DNA from: Stramonita haemastoma
Taxonomy: Eukaryota; Mollusca; Gastropoda; Neogastropoda; Muricidae
DNA length: 64,000 bases
Assembly (NCBI GenBank): GCA_030674155.1
Contig: CM060334.1
Coordinates: forward strand, 38,188,266 to 38,252,265
Direction of reading: 5' to 3'
The position numbers were made by a program, and so were the translations under genes. This document shows positions 43,742 through 54,515 of the stretch, in pieces. The notes beneath the pieces are model-generated. The model ran no database searches, was not told the DNA's origin, and worked only from the letters and a program-made list of their open reading frames with translations. Position 1 is the stretch's first letter. Each line of letters opens with the position of its first letter.

Positions 43742-46700
43742 TTGTTGTTTTTTATATGTGCCTGAGTAAGCACAAGCCGCTGCTGTAGTCTAGTGGTTAG
43801 GGCGTTGGACTCGTAATCTAAAGGTTGCGGGTTCGATCCCAGCTTTCGGTTATGACGTTGTGCCCTTGGAAAAGGCACTTTACGGCTATTTTCTCACCCC
43901 ACCCAGGTGTAAAAGGGGGCACCAACCTTGTGTTGGGGGGTAGCTCTGCGATAGACTGGCGTCCTATCCAGGGGGGGGAGTCTATGACTCTCAGTCGCTT
44001 AACGCCACAGAAACCGGGATAAGCACCGGCCTGATGAGCCTTAGGCTTGGGACAGACTTTAACTAACTGAGTAAGCACACACCTTTTTTTTATATATTTT
44101 TGGTAGGCACACACCTGTTGGTTTCGGGGGGGTTTTGGGGGGGAAGGGGGTGTTTGTTTTGTTTGGGGGGGGTTTTGTGTGCACACACCTGTTTTGAAAA
44201 TGATGATTCCTTTGGTCTTCTCAGTTGGTACAGGCAAAATACTGGAGCTGATCAGGTCACCTGTTTTGTGGCCAAACACTGTGTACTGTCCCTTCCTCGG
44301 TTTGATACTGAAAATAAAACAAACAAAAAAAAAAACCCTGTTTCAACAAGAATGCGCCATGTCGACAGCCATTATCTACAGCCATTATCCCTGTTATCTC
44401 CTAACTGTTTTTCTTGTCCTTTCCTTGTGTTACACTTTCTCAAACTGTCTTGCTCAGAGATTTTTTTGCTTTTTTTTTTGTTGTTCCTTGGCTAGAGCTC
44501 CGAGGTTCACCAATGGTGAGATTTTGTGTATGTGACTGTTTTTGCTCACCACGAAGGTAGCTGTGTTCTGACTTCACGGACAATTGCTGGGTATGTCTGT
44601 GTTTCTGTAACCCACCAAATGCTGACATGAATTACAGGATCTTTAACATGCATAGTTGATCTTTTTTTTCCATTCCTTGGCTAGAGCTCCAAGGTTCACT
44701 TAAGGTGAGATCTTAGCATGTGCAACCATTTTTTTTTCTTCCACAATTTAGGTAGCCGCATTCTAACTTTGGGGATATATTTGATCTAATGCATGTGTAC
44801 ATAAACAAATGGAATTTAGGCACTGACAGGTCTGCACTTTATGTCGACATGGGAGATAATAAAAATCCCTACCCTTAATTCACCAAATTCCTCTGAAGTC
44901 GCAGTATGGCTGCCTATATGGCGAGGTACTTGAAAATAGTCATACACGCAAACTTCTCATTCAGTGTGCAATTTCAATCCCACGGTGATTCCAGGTGGGA
45001 TGAGAGAGTCAGAGAACGCATTCTGGGTGACCCCCAGAGTGCTAAGCTGGGGAACAACAACAACAACAACAATTCACCAAATCCCACCAAGATTTGAACC
45101 CCCAACTTCATGGACCCATGGGATTGAAGTCAAACAGTCTTACCTGCTCAGCTCTAGCTTCTGTCTCTCACAGACTGAAAGACTGCTTTGGACAGGACTC
45201 ATGTGACAGTGCTCAAAAGCCAGATTTGTTGATTTTTTTTTTTCATTCCAGGGCTAGAGCTCCAAGGTTCATTAATGGTAGGATTTTTGTGTATGTGACC
45301 ATTTTGACCCGTCACTAAGGTAGCCAACTGCTTTCCATGTTTTGGGGACATTTGATGAATAACAAATGTTTGTGGTTTTGCTTGGGTGGCTTTGCGGTTG
45401 GCTGAGATATTGCTGACTTGTGGGTGCTCTTTATACTGTGATGGGTGCGTGCTGATGTTCAGAACCTGTGATGTGCTATACTGATATTATTTTTATGTGG
45501 TTTTTGTTCTTATATATTGCTTGTAACCCACTGGAATTTCTCTGTTTTAGAGATAAGTATTTTGAATTTGAATTCAGAAATATCTTTTGAAAGGGATTTT
45601 CTTTTTCCATCTATGCAAGGTTATCTACGAAAAAGAGCTTACAATTCAATGCTGGAGCTTCAATAACCCTAGAGAAAACAAAAAAACACAAAAACAAATA
45701 AGAAAAGAAAAGAAATTTTTGTTTAAAAACCTAGAGAAAAGTCAATCCATTCATCCATACCAAAGTCAGGTACACTGGGCCTGACACATAAGGCGTTTAG
45801 CAAGAGTGCAACACATTTTTTTTGGGGGGGGGATGATACTGCTTTTATTTTACTTTTATTGTCTGGCCATGTAATATGCTGTGTACAGGGTTCGCGCTAG
45901 GATTTTTTAAAACCGGTACTGCGAGTTGCCATTTCAGAGATATCTTGACCAACTCCCTGAAAATCGGTCCCCAAAAATAAAATCCGGTACGTACTGTGAA
46001 CAAAACGAAACTATTCAGTGAGGGGGAGGGGGGAATTGTTCGGCAGCAAAACTAAATGTAAATTGAACGCAAATCTCTCAGACTTTGACTGCCGTGCTTC
46101 TGCCACTCGCTTCTTGGGCTCGAAGCCACGCAGGAAATAGGTTTTTTTTTCTAGCGCCTGTGTCACTGTCTGTGTCAGTCTGTTGTTTTGCATGGCACCA
46201 TTCGTGAGACTTACATTCTTCTTTCTTGTTTCTATGCTTAGCGCTCATCTATATCTTTTGTTGAATTTAGATTTAGTTTTCGACTCTTCTCTCTCAAAGC
46301 AACGCGCAAATTCATAGTCAAAAGACCCTCCGCTTTCGCTTTTCGTAAGAGCAGGCCATCATGTACCGGTGGGAACAGATGACATTTACAAAACTGCATA
46401 CACATGGGGACTGGATGTAAAAAAGCACAGGAGTGCTTATTCCATTATCCTCGATATAAAAGATTAAAAGAATAAAGAATAGATAAATCTAGGCCCCATT
46501 TACTCATTGTGAATGGAAGTTAATGTCATGCCGAGAAGAGCGCGAAGCTCTATTCTTTCACAGTAAAGCTTGCTGTTCTGTGTGCTAGGCTAATGAGGCT
46601 GGCGCCAAAGATGTTCGTCGGAAGGGGTGGGAAGGGGTAGGCCTAGTAGATGCGTAAGCACAGTACAGGCGCATGACTGACTGTCAGAAAATGTCACTTC

Positions 46701-47007
46701 AGACTTTTTTTTTGAGACGGAAATCTAATCGGTCACAGGCAAGCAGAATCGGTACGCGGGTACCGGCTGCTTTGAAAATTTTCGGTATTCCCTGTTTACA
46801 ATCGGTAAAATACCGGCAATTACCGGTTATCGCGAACCCTGTGTGTATTGTATGTGCATGCATTTTTCCTTATTTTTTTGTGCTAGTCAAATTTTTCACG
46901 TTCATATGTAACCATGCTTTTGGGAATTTGCGCTATATAAGCCTCCATTTCATCATTATTATTATTATTATCCTCGATATTAAAGAATAAATAAATAAAT
47001 AAATAAA

Positions 47008-47044
<37 letters not shown>

Positions 47045-47423
47045 GGCCTACATACGAGAACGTATCCAATCCAGCCATGCTCTCCACTGTGTCCCCATGA
47101 AGTCCAGCACAGTTGATGACAGCTTTGCTGACCACAGGCCCTCGGCTTGTGTGGAGGACAGATTGACCATTACCGTTCAGTTCATGCCCTTCCACTTCAC
47201 AATTTGTCAGGATCTGAACACCAGATAAAAGCAAACTCCATGGACTTACAATGCAGCTACCTTAACCACTGTTATGAATGTAGTCAATGCATATAGGTGT
47301 GCATACACATACTTAGGTACTCAAAGAATAAGTATGTCTTATGTTTGGCTTTATTGATTTTTTGAATTGCTTGTGAATTCATATATCTTTCTAGCCAATG
47401 GTTTTTAAAACATTGCATTTATT

Positions 47424-47507
<84 letters not shown>

Positions 47508-47563
47508 GGCGGGCGGGCGGGTGGGTGGGTGGGTAGGGGTGGATGGTGGGTGGGGGAGGAGGG

Positions 47564-47662
<99 letters not shown>

Positions 47663-49698
47663 CAAGTGTGCATGCATGTATACGTGCCTGTGCAAGTGCG
47701 TGCATACAATGCAAAAATAATAGTGATCATGTGTCTTTTCTAGTCAATGGTTTTAATAACATTGTATCCATACATTGGTGTGTGTGTGTGTTTGTGTGTG
47801 TGCATGCATGCACGCATGTACGAGTGTGAGTGTTTGTGATATTTTTATATTGAAGCTATCATATAATGTTTGAACAATATATAAAATGTAGCTATCTTGT
47901 GTCTTTGATTATGATTTGTAACAATATGCCTGTCAGTATTGTAATTGTAATTGCCCTTCAGGGATGATTAAAGTGTTTTTGACCTGACTTGACTAATGGA
48001 GGGTAAAAACAGTCACACATGCAAAACTTCACCATTGGTGAACCTCGGAGCTCCAGCCAAGGAATAAACACAACAACAAAAAATAAAAGCAAGTATCAGA
48101 AAACTTTCCAGCAGAAACCATGAAACTGTTACAAAAACTGTCTTCCTGATGATCTGTCTACAGTCACATACAGTCAAGTTTGTGTCTGGTTGTTGTTGTG
48201 CATTCCCCAGCTTATCATATTGCAGGTCATCCAGAATATCGCCCTTTTTTCCCAGTTTGATGAGAAAATTGAACTGAATGTCAAAGTCCTTCAGATGAGA
48301 CTATAAACCAAGGCTCAGAACATCTTGAGCACACATAAAAAACATGTTCCGCCTTTTGTAAGTGTAGGCAATTTCGTGCTGGTAGGAACAGACAACCAAT
48401 TTTTTATTTTTTTTTAACACACACACACAGGTATTGTGTTTTGACAACATCACCGAGGTAGGAATGCAGCTATGTAAAAGGGGGGGGGCATATGCAAAAA
48501 TCTCACCATTGGTGAATCTCTTACCTCTAGCCAAGGAAAAAAAAAAAAAGATATATGCACTGTCTCACTCATCCCACCTGAGCATCACTGTGAGACCATG
48601 TAAGTACAACGCTGAACAAGGAGTTGTGTGTATCCATAACTTTTCAAATACCTTGGCATACAGGCAGCCATACTCGGACTTCAGAGGACTGTGTCTGGTT
48701 CATTTATTAGCACTGTCAGTTCAGAACTTCTTTTGCCTGTGCCAACCACACTGACCTTTTGACTGCATGGGAAAAAAAACATACCCTAATACACACTGGC
48801 TCAGTCCCAGGCAGTCAGATCACGAGCACAAAACTCTAACCACCCACCCCAGGGCTACATAAATCTAACCTGGGTGATTTTCTCAGTATGTTCGATGCAA
48901 CACTAAAAAAAAAAATATAAAAAAAACCCAACCCACCACCCTCCCAAATTCCAAACTAATCAAACACAAAACAAAGTAAAAACAACAACAAAAACCCACA
49001 ACAACAAACCAGATCTAAAATGAAGCTGAGATCAGATTTTCAGAATTTCCTGTCATCAGCTAGCCGCCATTGTAGTCTAGTGGTTAAGGTGTTGGACTTG
49101 TAATCTAAAGGTTGCGGGTTCAATCCCAGCTTTCAGCTATGGCATTGTGCCCTTGGAAAAGGTCTTTTACGGCTATTTTCTCACCCCACCCAGGTGTTAA
49201 AGGGGTACCAACCTTGTGTTGGGGGTTAACCCTGCGATAGACTCCAGGGGGGCGTCTATGACTCTCAGTTGCTTAACGCCACAGAAACCGGATAAGCACC
49301 GGCCTGATGAGCCTTAGGCTCAGGACAGGCTTAACTTAACTATCATCTGCTACGATGTGATAGAATCACAATCTAAAATGAAAGCCAGGAAACATGAACA
49401 GACCTTGCCTCCACGTCTGCGGGCGTGGTGTGCCAACAGAAGACCGTACACGTTTGGCTCCAGCACGGTTTTCTTCAGGAATCCACAGCGCTCCATGGGC
49501 TTGTCGCGTCAGGTTCGGTTCTTTCCTGTACAGGTCCGCCAGTGGAAGACTGAAGACTTTCTCCACGCCTTTGGCCAGTGAAGACCTCCGAATTTCATCC
49601 AGTCTGGATACCTTTGGAATACACACCAAAATAAATTTTATTGAGTCAGGTACTTTTGTACAGGGAAAAAAAATTCAAAACATTCACAGAATTTTTTT

Positions 49699-49748
<50 letters not shown>

Positions 49749-51521
49749 ACACGAGGCGTACAAACGATCACCCATCCAATTAGTAACCACGTCCGATGCT
49801 GCTTAACTTTGGCTGGGGGAAAGTGGGTGCTCTGACCACTGAGCTATAGTGTCCCTGATAATAAGCAAAGGGACAAAAACAATTTCAAATACCATTTATA
49901 ATTATATCAACATTTTGAAACCTGCTTGCACAATGATAAAGGGAGGGGTATGTGATAGATGGACAGACAGTAGAGGGTATTGACAAATGGATGGACAGAC
50001 ATGCAGACATGCAGACATGCAGGCAGGTAAGCAAGGAGGCTGAGACAGACAGACATTGAGACAAGAAGACAGATCAGTTGATCCATAGGTAGTCCTTTTA
50101 AGCCACTTTCTACATAACTTCTATGACAGGATAGCCTAGTGGTTAGAACATTGCGCTCCCAATTTGATGACCCGGGTTGACTCCCGTTCAAGAAAAATTT
50201 CCCCTGGAGTTCACATCAGTGCGGATTCCACTCTCCCCTAAAATCCTTCAGATGAGACTATAAACCGAGGCCTTGTGTGCTATTACACGCAAATATGTTG
50301 TGTACGTGTTAAATCCTGCTCCACTTTTTGTAAGAGTAGGCCATTGTGTGCCAGTGGGAACTAACGACAAGATATATAGAAAACTGCATTTATACATGGG
50401 GACTGGATGTAAAAAAGCACACGAGTGCTTATTCCATTATCCTTGATATAAAGGAATAAATAAATACATATAGTTTGTATGAATAACCTGTTGGGGGTTC
50501 CAGGCCACCATGATGGATCCATTCTGTATGTATGGTACACCAAGAGAATCCAAAGTGCTGAATACTCTCGGCAAACATCGCTTGATGCACTCAAGCTCCA
50601 GACTGTTTGCTGGGGCATCAAATCCGGTATGCAACATTCCACTGCAAACACACAGAAAAGATCTGATAAGCTGGAACATTTCAAAATAATGATACCAGTA
50701 AATAAAATCTTTGTGACATTGTAGCACTTCCTACTGGAGACAGGATTATATTTTCTGGTTTCGATTTTGTGATTTTGGTCTAGGAAGTGCAAACAAGCTT
50801 TTTTTCAGAGTAAAATCATTGAGGTTTAATATAAGCTTGGTGTTGTGTAAATTTGCTTTATACATTGTCTATCATAATATCTTTTCCTTTATTCTAAGCA
50901 CAATGGATGCAAACTATGAGGAATTCTATATAATAAATATCAACTTTTTAGTTTCACTGTCTAATCTGAGACAAACCTGTACTTATCCACTGTTGGTGCA
51001 GGTAGCTGTGAAAACATGGAAAAAGATTTGAACTGCATCAATCACCAAGACATAAAAACCTGACTGATCTGGAAAAGTTCTACAAAACAGCAACAGTTGT
51101 GCACAGACATTCGTCCGGTGTTTTACTGGACAGAACAGGGTTAGGTGGGATGGATGGTTAAGGCTATGTTCATACTACCACTCACAACCGTACAGCAAGC
51201 TTGAAAAAGAATACACGCATTAGAAAAGGCGTTCATGAATACTCATTCGCATGCTGTTCGGTCAACAGAAAATGGTCGATTTGACGGCTAAACCGAAACC
51301 ATACTAGATCTAGGCTTGATGCTAAAGTTCACCTGTGGGTGTTTCATAATTAAAACTCTTGCATCGCATTTTGTTATCTACCTGTTTCCACTACTAGCTG
51401 CTGATATGAGGTTGTCATTTTTCTCCAGCAAAGCACAATCAAAGCCAAGGCGATCGAGCTCAAAGAAAACAGAGCAGCCGACAATTCCCCCACCAATAAC
51501 TACCACGTCTGCTGCTGCCAT
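41207..51521 (-). CDS. FAD-dependent oxidoreductase, L-2-hydroxyglutarate/glycerol-3-phosphate dehydrogenase-like, seven exons
   Basis: Exons 51521-51382, 50641-50488, 49611-49404, 47213-47052, 44307-44189, 43035-42828 and 41463-41207; about 410 residues, normal for the family. It starts with a Rossmann FAD-binding motif ([20 protein letters not shown]), then [54 protein letters not shown] and [20 protein letters not shown], the DAO-fold pattern seen in L2HGDH and GlpA-like enzymes. Family knowledge: these oxidise small hydroxy- or amino-acids or glycerol-3-phosphate using FAD; the substrate here is unknown. The C-terminus GGVSSRL ends in a PTS1-type tripeptide, suggesting peroxisomes. An alternative in-frame ATG at 51566 would add 15 residues. 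One exon has a homopolymer frameshift and one junction is out of phase (see exons 3 and 4). Confidence 0.88.
41630..41740. repeat. (GT)n and (AAT)n microsatellites
   Basis: (GT)n at 41630-41658 and (AAT)n at 41705-41738, in oxidoreductase intron 6, which also contains SINE C-type head pieces (GCTCCAAGGTTCACCAATGG at 42033) and a poly-G run at about 42486-42499. Confidence 0.9.
42828..43035 (-). CDS. Oxidoreductase exon 6
   Basis: 208 nt, acceptor TCACAG, donor GTGAGT. It reads [40 protein letters not shown] and [37 protein letters not shown] and the G.RPAT segment are strongly GlpA/L2HGDH-like. Phase 1 in, phase 2 out. Confidence 0.93.
43255..43615. repeat. (GT)n/(TA)n microsatellite and SINE A-type head (minus)
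   Basis: (GT)n at 43278-43320 and (TA)n at 43320-43346, then a reversed SINE with AGTCTCATCC core remnant, ACTGATGTTAACTCCAGGGT and ACCACTAAGCTATCCCACCC near 43600. Confidence 0.75.
43776..44066 (+). mobile_element. SINE family B with 13-bp target duplication
   Basis: Full length, with head CTGTAGTCTAGTGGTTAGGG and tail GACAGACTTTAACTAA. CTGAGTAAGCACA stands at 43762-43774 and 44067-44079. A T run of more than 30 lies just upstream (43707-43740). Confidence 0.92.
44189..44307 (-). CDS. Oxidoreductase exon 5
   Basis: 119 nt, acceptor TTTCAG, donor GTGTGT. It reads [20 protein letters not shown] and [25 protein letters not shown] is the conserved substrate-domain segment of GlpA-like enzymes. 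It needs two preceding bases that exon 4 as defined does not supply. Confidence 0.88.
44460..45340 (+). repeat. Cluster of short SINE C-type head fragments
   Basis: Four fragments with GGCTAGAGCTCCAAGGTTCA plus TGGTGAGATT and GGTAGCCGCATTCTAACTTT at about 44485, 44680, 45250 and partly 44590. Between them lies an element with GTATGGCTGCCTATATGGCG (44905-45065). All in oxidoreductase intron 4. Confidence 0.6.
45886..46841. mobile_element. DNA transposon-like element with CAGGGTTCGCG ends (complete copy)
   Basis: The left end is CAGGGTTCGCGCTAGG and the right end, reversed, is CAGGGTTCGCGATAACCGG. The direct repeat TGTGTA is at 45880-45885 and 46842-46847. 956 bp, with no transposase. It carries a SINE A 3' part (about 46330-46480). 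CAGGG termini are common in hAT elements, but hATs usually duplicate 8 bp, so the class is uncertain. Confidence 0.75.
46970..47045. repeat. SINE A tail and (AC)n
   Basis: TATTATCCTCGATATTAAAG and AATAAATAAATAAATAAA, then (AC)n at 47013-47042 directly beside the donor side of oxidoreductase exon 4. Confidence 0.8.
47052..47213 (-). CDS. Oxidoreductase exon 4
   Basis: 162 nt, acceptor GTTCAG, donor GTAGGC. It reads [40 protein letters not shown] and [24 protein letters not shown] is a conserved FAD-domain motif. As written it ends in phase 0 while exon 5 expects phase 2, so a weaker donor at GTTCTC (after GLDT), a micro-exon or a small indel must be involved. Confidence 0.88.
47426..47665. 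repeat. (GT)n, (GGGC/GGGT)n, (GT)n compound microsatellite
   Basis: Two (GT)n arrays of about 80 and 95 bases are separated by a GGGCGGGCGGGTGGGTGGGT block. A third short (GT)n lies at 47777-47802. A LINE-like 3' tail (GATTAAAGTGTTTTTGACCT, GACTTGAC) ends at about 47993. Confidence 0.93.
49063..49345 (+). mobile_element. SINE family B
   Basis: Head ATTGTAGTCTAGTGGTTAAG, body GGAAAAGGTCTTTTACGGCT and GGCCTGATGAGCCTTAGGCT, tail GCTTAACTTAAC. Lies about 60 bases from oxidoreductase exon 3. Confidence 0.88.
49404..49611 (-). CDS. Oxidoreductase exon 3, one base too long
   Basis: Acceptor CAAAG, donor GTCTGT. It reads [40 protein letters not shown] and ALWIPEE. It then needs one A fewer in the AAAA run (49469-49472) to continue [22 protein letters not shown]. 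208 nt as assembled; 207 restores phase 0 at both ends. [14 protein letters not shown] is typical of the family, so the extra base looks like an error. Confidence 0.9.
49700..49860. repeat. (TA)n tract and SINE family E head (minus)
   Basis: (TA)n at 49703-49750. On the minus strand CACTATAGCTCAGTGGTCAG and GTTAAGCAGCATCGGACGTG, CTAATTGGATGGGTGATCG show the tRNA-like plus 5S-like head of family E. Confidence 0.8.
50128..50465 (+). mobile_element. SINE family A, full length
   Basis: Head GGATAGCCTAGTGGTTAGAA, B-box region CCCGGGTTGACTCC, core GATGAGACTATAAACCGAGG, tail ATAAAGGAATAAATAAATAC. Ends right beside oxidoreductase exon 2. Confidence 0.9.
50488..50641 (-). CDS. Oxidoreductase exon 2
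   Basis: 154 nt, acceptor TTGCAG, donor GTTATT. It reads [40 protein letters not shown] and [11 protein letters not shown]. The NSG-(M/V)-(L/I)-H-(T/S)-G motif is shared with L2HGDH, where it contacts FAD. Phases match exons 1 and 3. Confidence 0.92.
51382..51521 (-). CDS. Oxidoreductase exon 1 (first coding exon)
   Basis: ATG at 51521-51519 gives [20 protein letters not shown], then [20 protein letters not shown] and AASSGN, donor GTAGAT. GGGIVG is the dinucleotide-binding motif and the acidic E of LLEK binds the FAD ribose. An upstream in-frame ATG at 51566 is possible; the nearer one is preferred because the Rossmann strand begins almost at once in this family. No N-terminal mitochondrial leader is evident with this start. 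Confidence 0.88.
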
Positions 51522-52112
51522 CGCGCGTGTGTTGTTGTGAACTTTGACCTCGAATTGAACGGTCAATAACTTTCGATTTTGATTAGGCCTACAGTTCCGT
51601 CCCCTTGACAGGATGACTCACATGTTCGACATTGAATAGTTTCGGTTTAATCTAACAGGATAAAAATAAAAATAAAAAATAGATAGATCGCCTACTTAGA
51701 TGTACGCTGATTTTTCTAGCTGCGGAAAACGATCATTCTGAGAATATTGGCAACGATCATGGTCTGCCTAAAATAGTTCGCACGACACTGGGCATGCACA
51801 TAGAGCTGAAGATAAGCCTGTCTATTGTTGCTGTTTGTTTTTGTTTGGTTTGGGGGTGGGGGGTGGGGTGGTTGTTGTTTTTTTTTAGATTTTCTTTCTG
51901 CAGCTGTGATGTAATTAATTCAAATTTTTATTTCCAGGTGGTATATTGTGTTATACAACACAACACATTGAGTAAGCAATAAATTTGCTTTTTTTCATCA
52001 AGCCATCTGTCTAGAAAAAAACAAAAACATCCTAAAAAGACCACTTAAACAAAATAGTATCCAACCCGTAACACTTGTAGTTTTCTTTCTTTGCCTCAGT
52101 TTGCCCTTTTTT

Positions 52113-52117
<5 letters not shown>

Positions 52118-52187
<70 letters not shown>
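52118..52187. repeat. (GT)n microsatellite
   Basis: About 70 bases of (GT)n abutting the LINE tail at 52188. Confidence 0.95.
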
Positions 52188-52189
<2 letters not shown>

Positions 52190-52665
52190 AAGTCAAGTCA
52201 AGTCAAGTCAAAATGATCTTTATTGAGGGTAAAAGATTAAGTTTACACAACTTTTTTTCATCCTGCCCTCACTAAAAAAAATCATAAAGATGACTTCTAA
52301 AGCATGCAAGGACAAATATCAACCTTGTTGAAAAACTCAAGTAAATGAGGATTTTTTTTACAACAAATCTCTCAAGATAAAAAACAACAACAAAAAACCC
52401 AGACCCAAGACAGTACAACATAAGCTCACGTCACACATACAAATGATAAAATTACAAAATAACATGTGCATGAACAACAAACATCCAAACGTGAGGTAGT
52501 ATCGAACATAATCGTGGACTTACAGTTTGTCCATCAAATGTCTCTTCAAAAGCTTCTTAAACATTTGTTTAGAAGGAACTGATTTCAGACAGGGAGGTAG
52601 GCTATTCCACAATGTTCTTCCTGAATATGCAAGGCTTGATTTATAGAGATTATTAAGCATTTTTT
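52188..52665 (-). mobile_element. LINE 3' fragment, same family as 17622-19704
   Basis: Five GTCAA/TGACT tail repeats at 52188-52208, then AAAATGATCTTTATTGAGGG and the same 3' region, 5'-truncated at about 52665. It is diverged from the 17.6 kb copy by scattered substitutions. Confidence 0.88.
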
Positions 52666-52671
52666 ATAAGC

Positions 52672-53035
52672 ATTTCTGTGCTTTTTTACATCCAGTCCCT
52701 GCCCTAATCAGGAATTACATCAAGGCCAAGTAGCACAACAACATGAATCCCATAACAACCACATACAACAGGTCAAACCCTAACTACCTGCTGACACAAC
52801 GGGAGAAGGTCTGTACAGGCTATGATTTATTATGATCAGACTCAAGGCGGGCCACAGCTTCCTAAACTACCACATGCACATGAAACTGCACCATCGGCCA
52901 GACAGAGAAATGCCCTTTCAAGACTGGCAGACAGACAACAGAACATGAAAAGGTAAAGGTGTCCCATAACCTAGGCGGTCGTAGGGGAGCGAGACATCAG
53001 AAACCTCAGCTCCTCTCGGGGCCAGCATAATTATT
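52672..53035 (+). repeat. Upstream copy of a 360-bp segment (SINE A tail, LINE 3' domain, SINE E)
   Basis: Nearly identical to 53430-53795: GCATTTCTGTGCTTTTTTAC, ACAACGGGAGAAGGTCTGTA, then the family E end AGGTAAAGGTGTCCCATAAC. It is interrupted at 53036 by (GT)n. Confidence 0.85.
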
Positions 53036-53264
53036 GTGTGTGTGTGTGTGTGTGTGTGTGTGAGTGTGTGTGTGTGTGTGTTACAAACCCTTTTCATGAC
53101 TGTGTATGTTACGCTACTACTTTCATGAAATAAGTATCACAGTATAGAATTACCCCCGACCTACCATTCTCCTTGACATGGGCAGATGGCCTGACTCATT
53201 CAAAAATTTGTTGTTTGTAGATTTCTTTCTTTGCCTCAGTTTGCCCTTTTTCCTGCTCTTCGTT

Positions 53265-53267
<3 letters not shown>

Positions 53268-53318
<51 letters not shown>

Positions 53319-53327
53319 GGGGGGGGT
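53268..53327. repeat. (T)50 homopolymer followed by G run
   Basis: About 50 T, then seven to eight G. It precedes an (AATCA)n stretch at about 53377-53400 that forms the tail of a reversed SINE A fragment. Confidence 0.9.
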
Positions 53328-53429
53328 CCTTAGATGCCTTCATACTCCGGCAATTTTTCAGAAGCCAAGCATGTCATCAAATCAAATCAAATCAAATCAA
53401 ATTCTTTTATTCGAGGATAATGAATAAGC

Positions 53430-53795
53430 ATTTCTGTGCTTTTTTACATCCAGTCCCTGCCCTAATCAGGAATTACATCAAGGCCAAGTAGCACAACAAC
53501 ATGAATCCCATAACAACCACATACAACAGGTCAAACCCTAACTACCTGCTGACACAACGGGAGAAGGTCTGTACAGGCTATGATTTATTATGATCAGACT
53601 CAAGGCGGGCCACAGCTTCCTAAACTACCACATGCACATGAAACTGCACCATCGGCCAGACAGAGAAATGCCCTTTCAAGACTGGCAGACAGACAACAGA
53701 ACATGAAAAGGTAAAGGTGTCCCATAACCTAGGCGGTCGTAGGGGAGCGAGACATCAGAAGCCTCAGCTCCTCTCGGGGCCAGCATAATTATTGT
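53430..53795 (+). repeat. Downstream copy of the 360-bp segment
   Basis: Same order and almost the same sequence as 52672-53035. Here the family E element continues to 53998. Confidence 0.85.
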
Positions 53796-53998
53796 GGGTG
53801 GCGCCCATCGCCTCTCCCTCGCTACTTTACCTTCCATGACCCTAAAGAGGGCATGTATCCATTAATTAACAGCTGGGTGAACTGGGGGACTATAGTGATG
53901 CCAAGACGCCCAAACTGGTAACCACGCTCGAGGCTGCTTAACTTGACTGGGGGAAAGCCAGCATAGGCCTACTGTTCACTTAACTATCCCGCCCCCTA
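53707..53998 (-). mobile_element. SINE family E, near full length, inserted in a LINE 3' domain
   Basis: Minus strand: GGCGGGATAGTTAAGTGAAC, then CAAGTTAAGCAGCCTCGAGC and GTGGTTACCAGTTTGGGCG (5S-like), body GGCGCCACCCACAATAATTA, end GGGACACCTTTACCTTTT. Confidence 0.8.
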
Positions 53999-54009
53999 AG
54001 GCCTATCTA

Positions 54010-54320
54010 TATATTCAGACTCAAGACGGACTACAACTACCTACACTACCACATGTATATGAAACTCCGCATCGACCACACAGGGAAATGCCCTGTCAAG
54101 ATTGGCAGACAGACCACAAAACATACGCTGCAGTCCTACCCGCTACTTGAGGCACTCCAAAAGAGGATCTGGCCTGACCCCTATCACCCTAGAGACCAAG
54201 AAGCTCTGTGGAGACTGAGAGGACCTGCAGCATACAGCTGCCTTCGTCACAGAGACTGGCCTGCCCTTTCAACGAAAAAAAAATCCCAGCTCTCATCTAG
54301 TCATCTGCTGCGATCCAACC
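54010..54320 (+). mobile_element. LINE C-terminal (post-RT) fragment
   Basis: Plus strand reads YMKLRIDHTGKCPVKIGRQT, TKHTLQSYPLLEALQKRIWP and EALWRLRGPAA. This resembles the C...(C)..GRQT..H.LQ.CP......R..WP region after the RT in many animal LINEs. The earlier pieces at 52790-52945 and 53545-53705 are the preceding part of the same domain, separated by SINE E. Confidence 0.7.
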
Positions 54321-54449
54321 GGTGCATCTATTGGTCTACTGAGCGCACGCAGGGTTACCTATGCATGATCCTTCCTGTGTATCGAACAACCCTCTCATAT
54401 CATACACCCATTATCTTTGAAACATGCAGGTTTAGTGATGATACTACTA

Positions 54450-54450
<1 letters not shown>

Positions 54451-54487
<37 letters not shown>

Positions 54488-54515
54488 ATACTACTACTAC
54501 TACTATACTACTACT
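54451..54515. repeat. (ACT)n microsatellite
   Basis: Trinucleotide array with two one-base slips. Confidence 0.95.
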
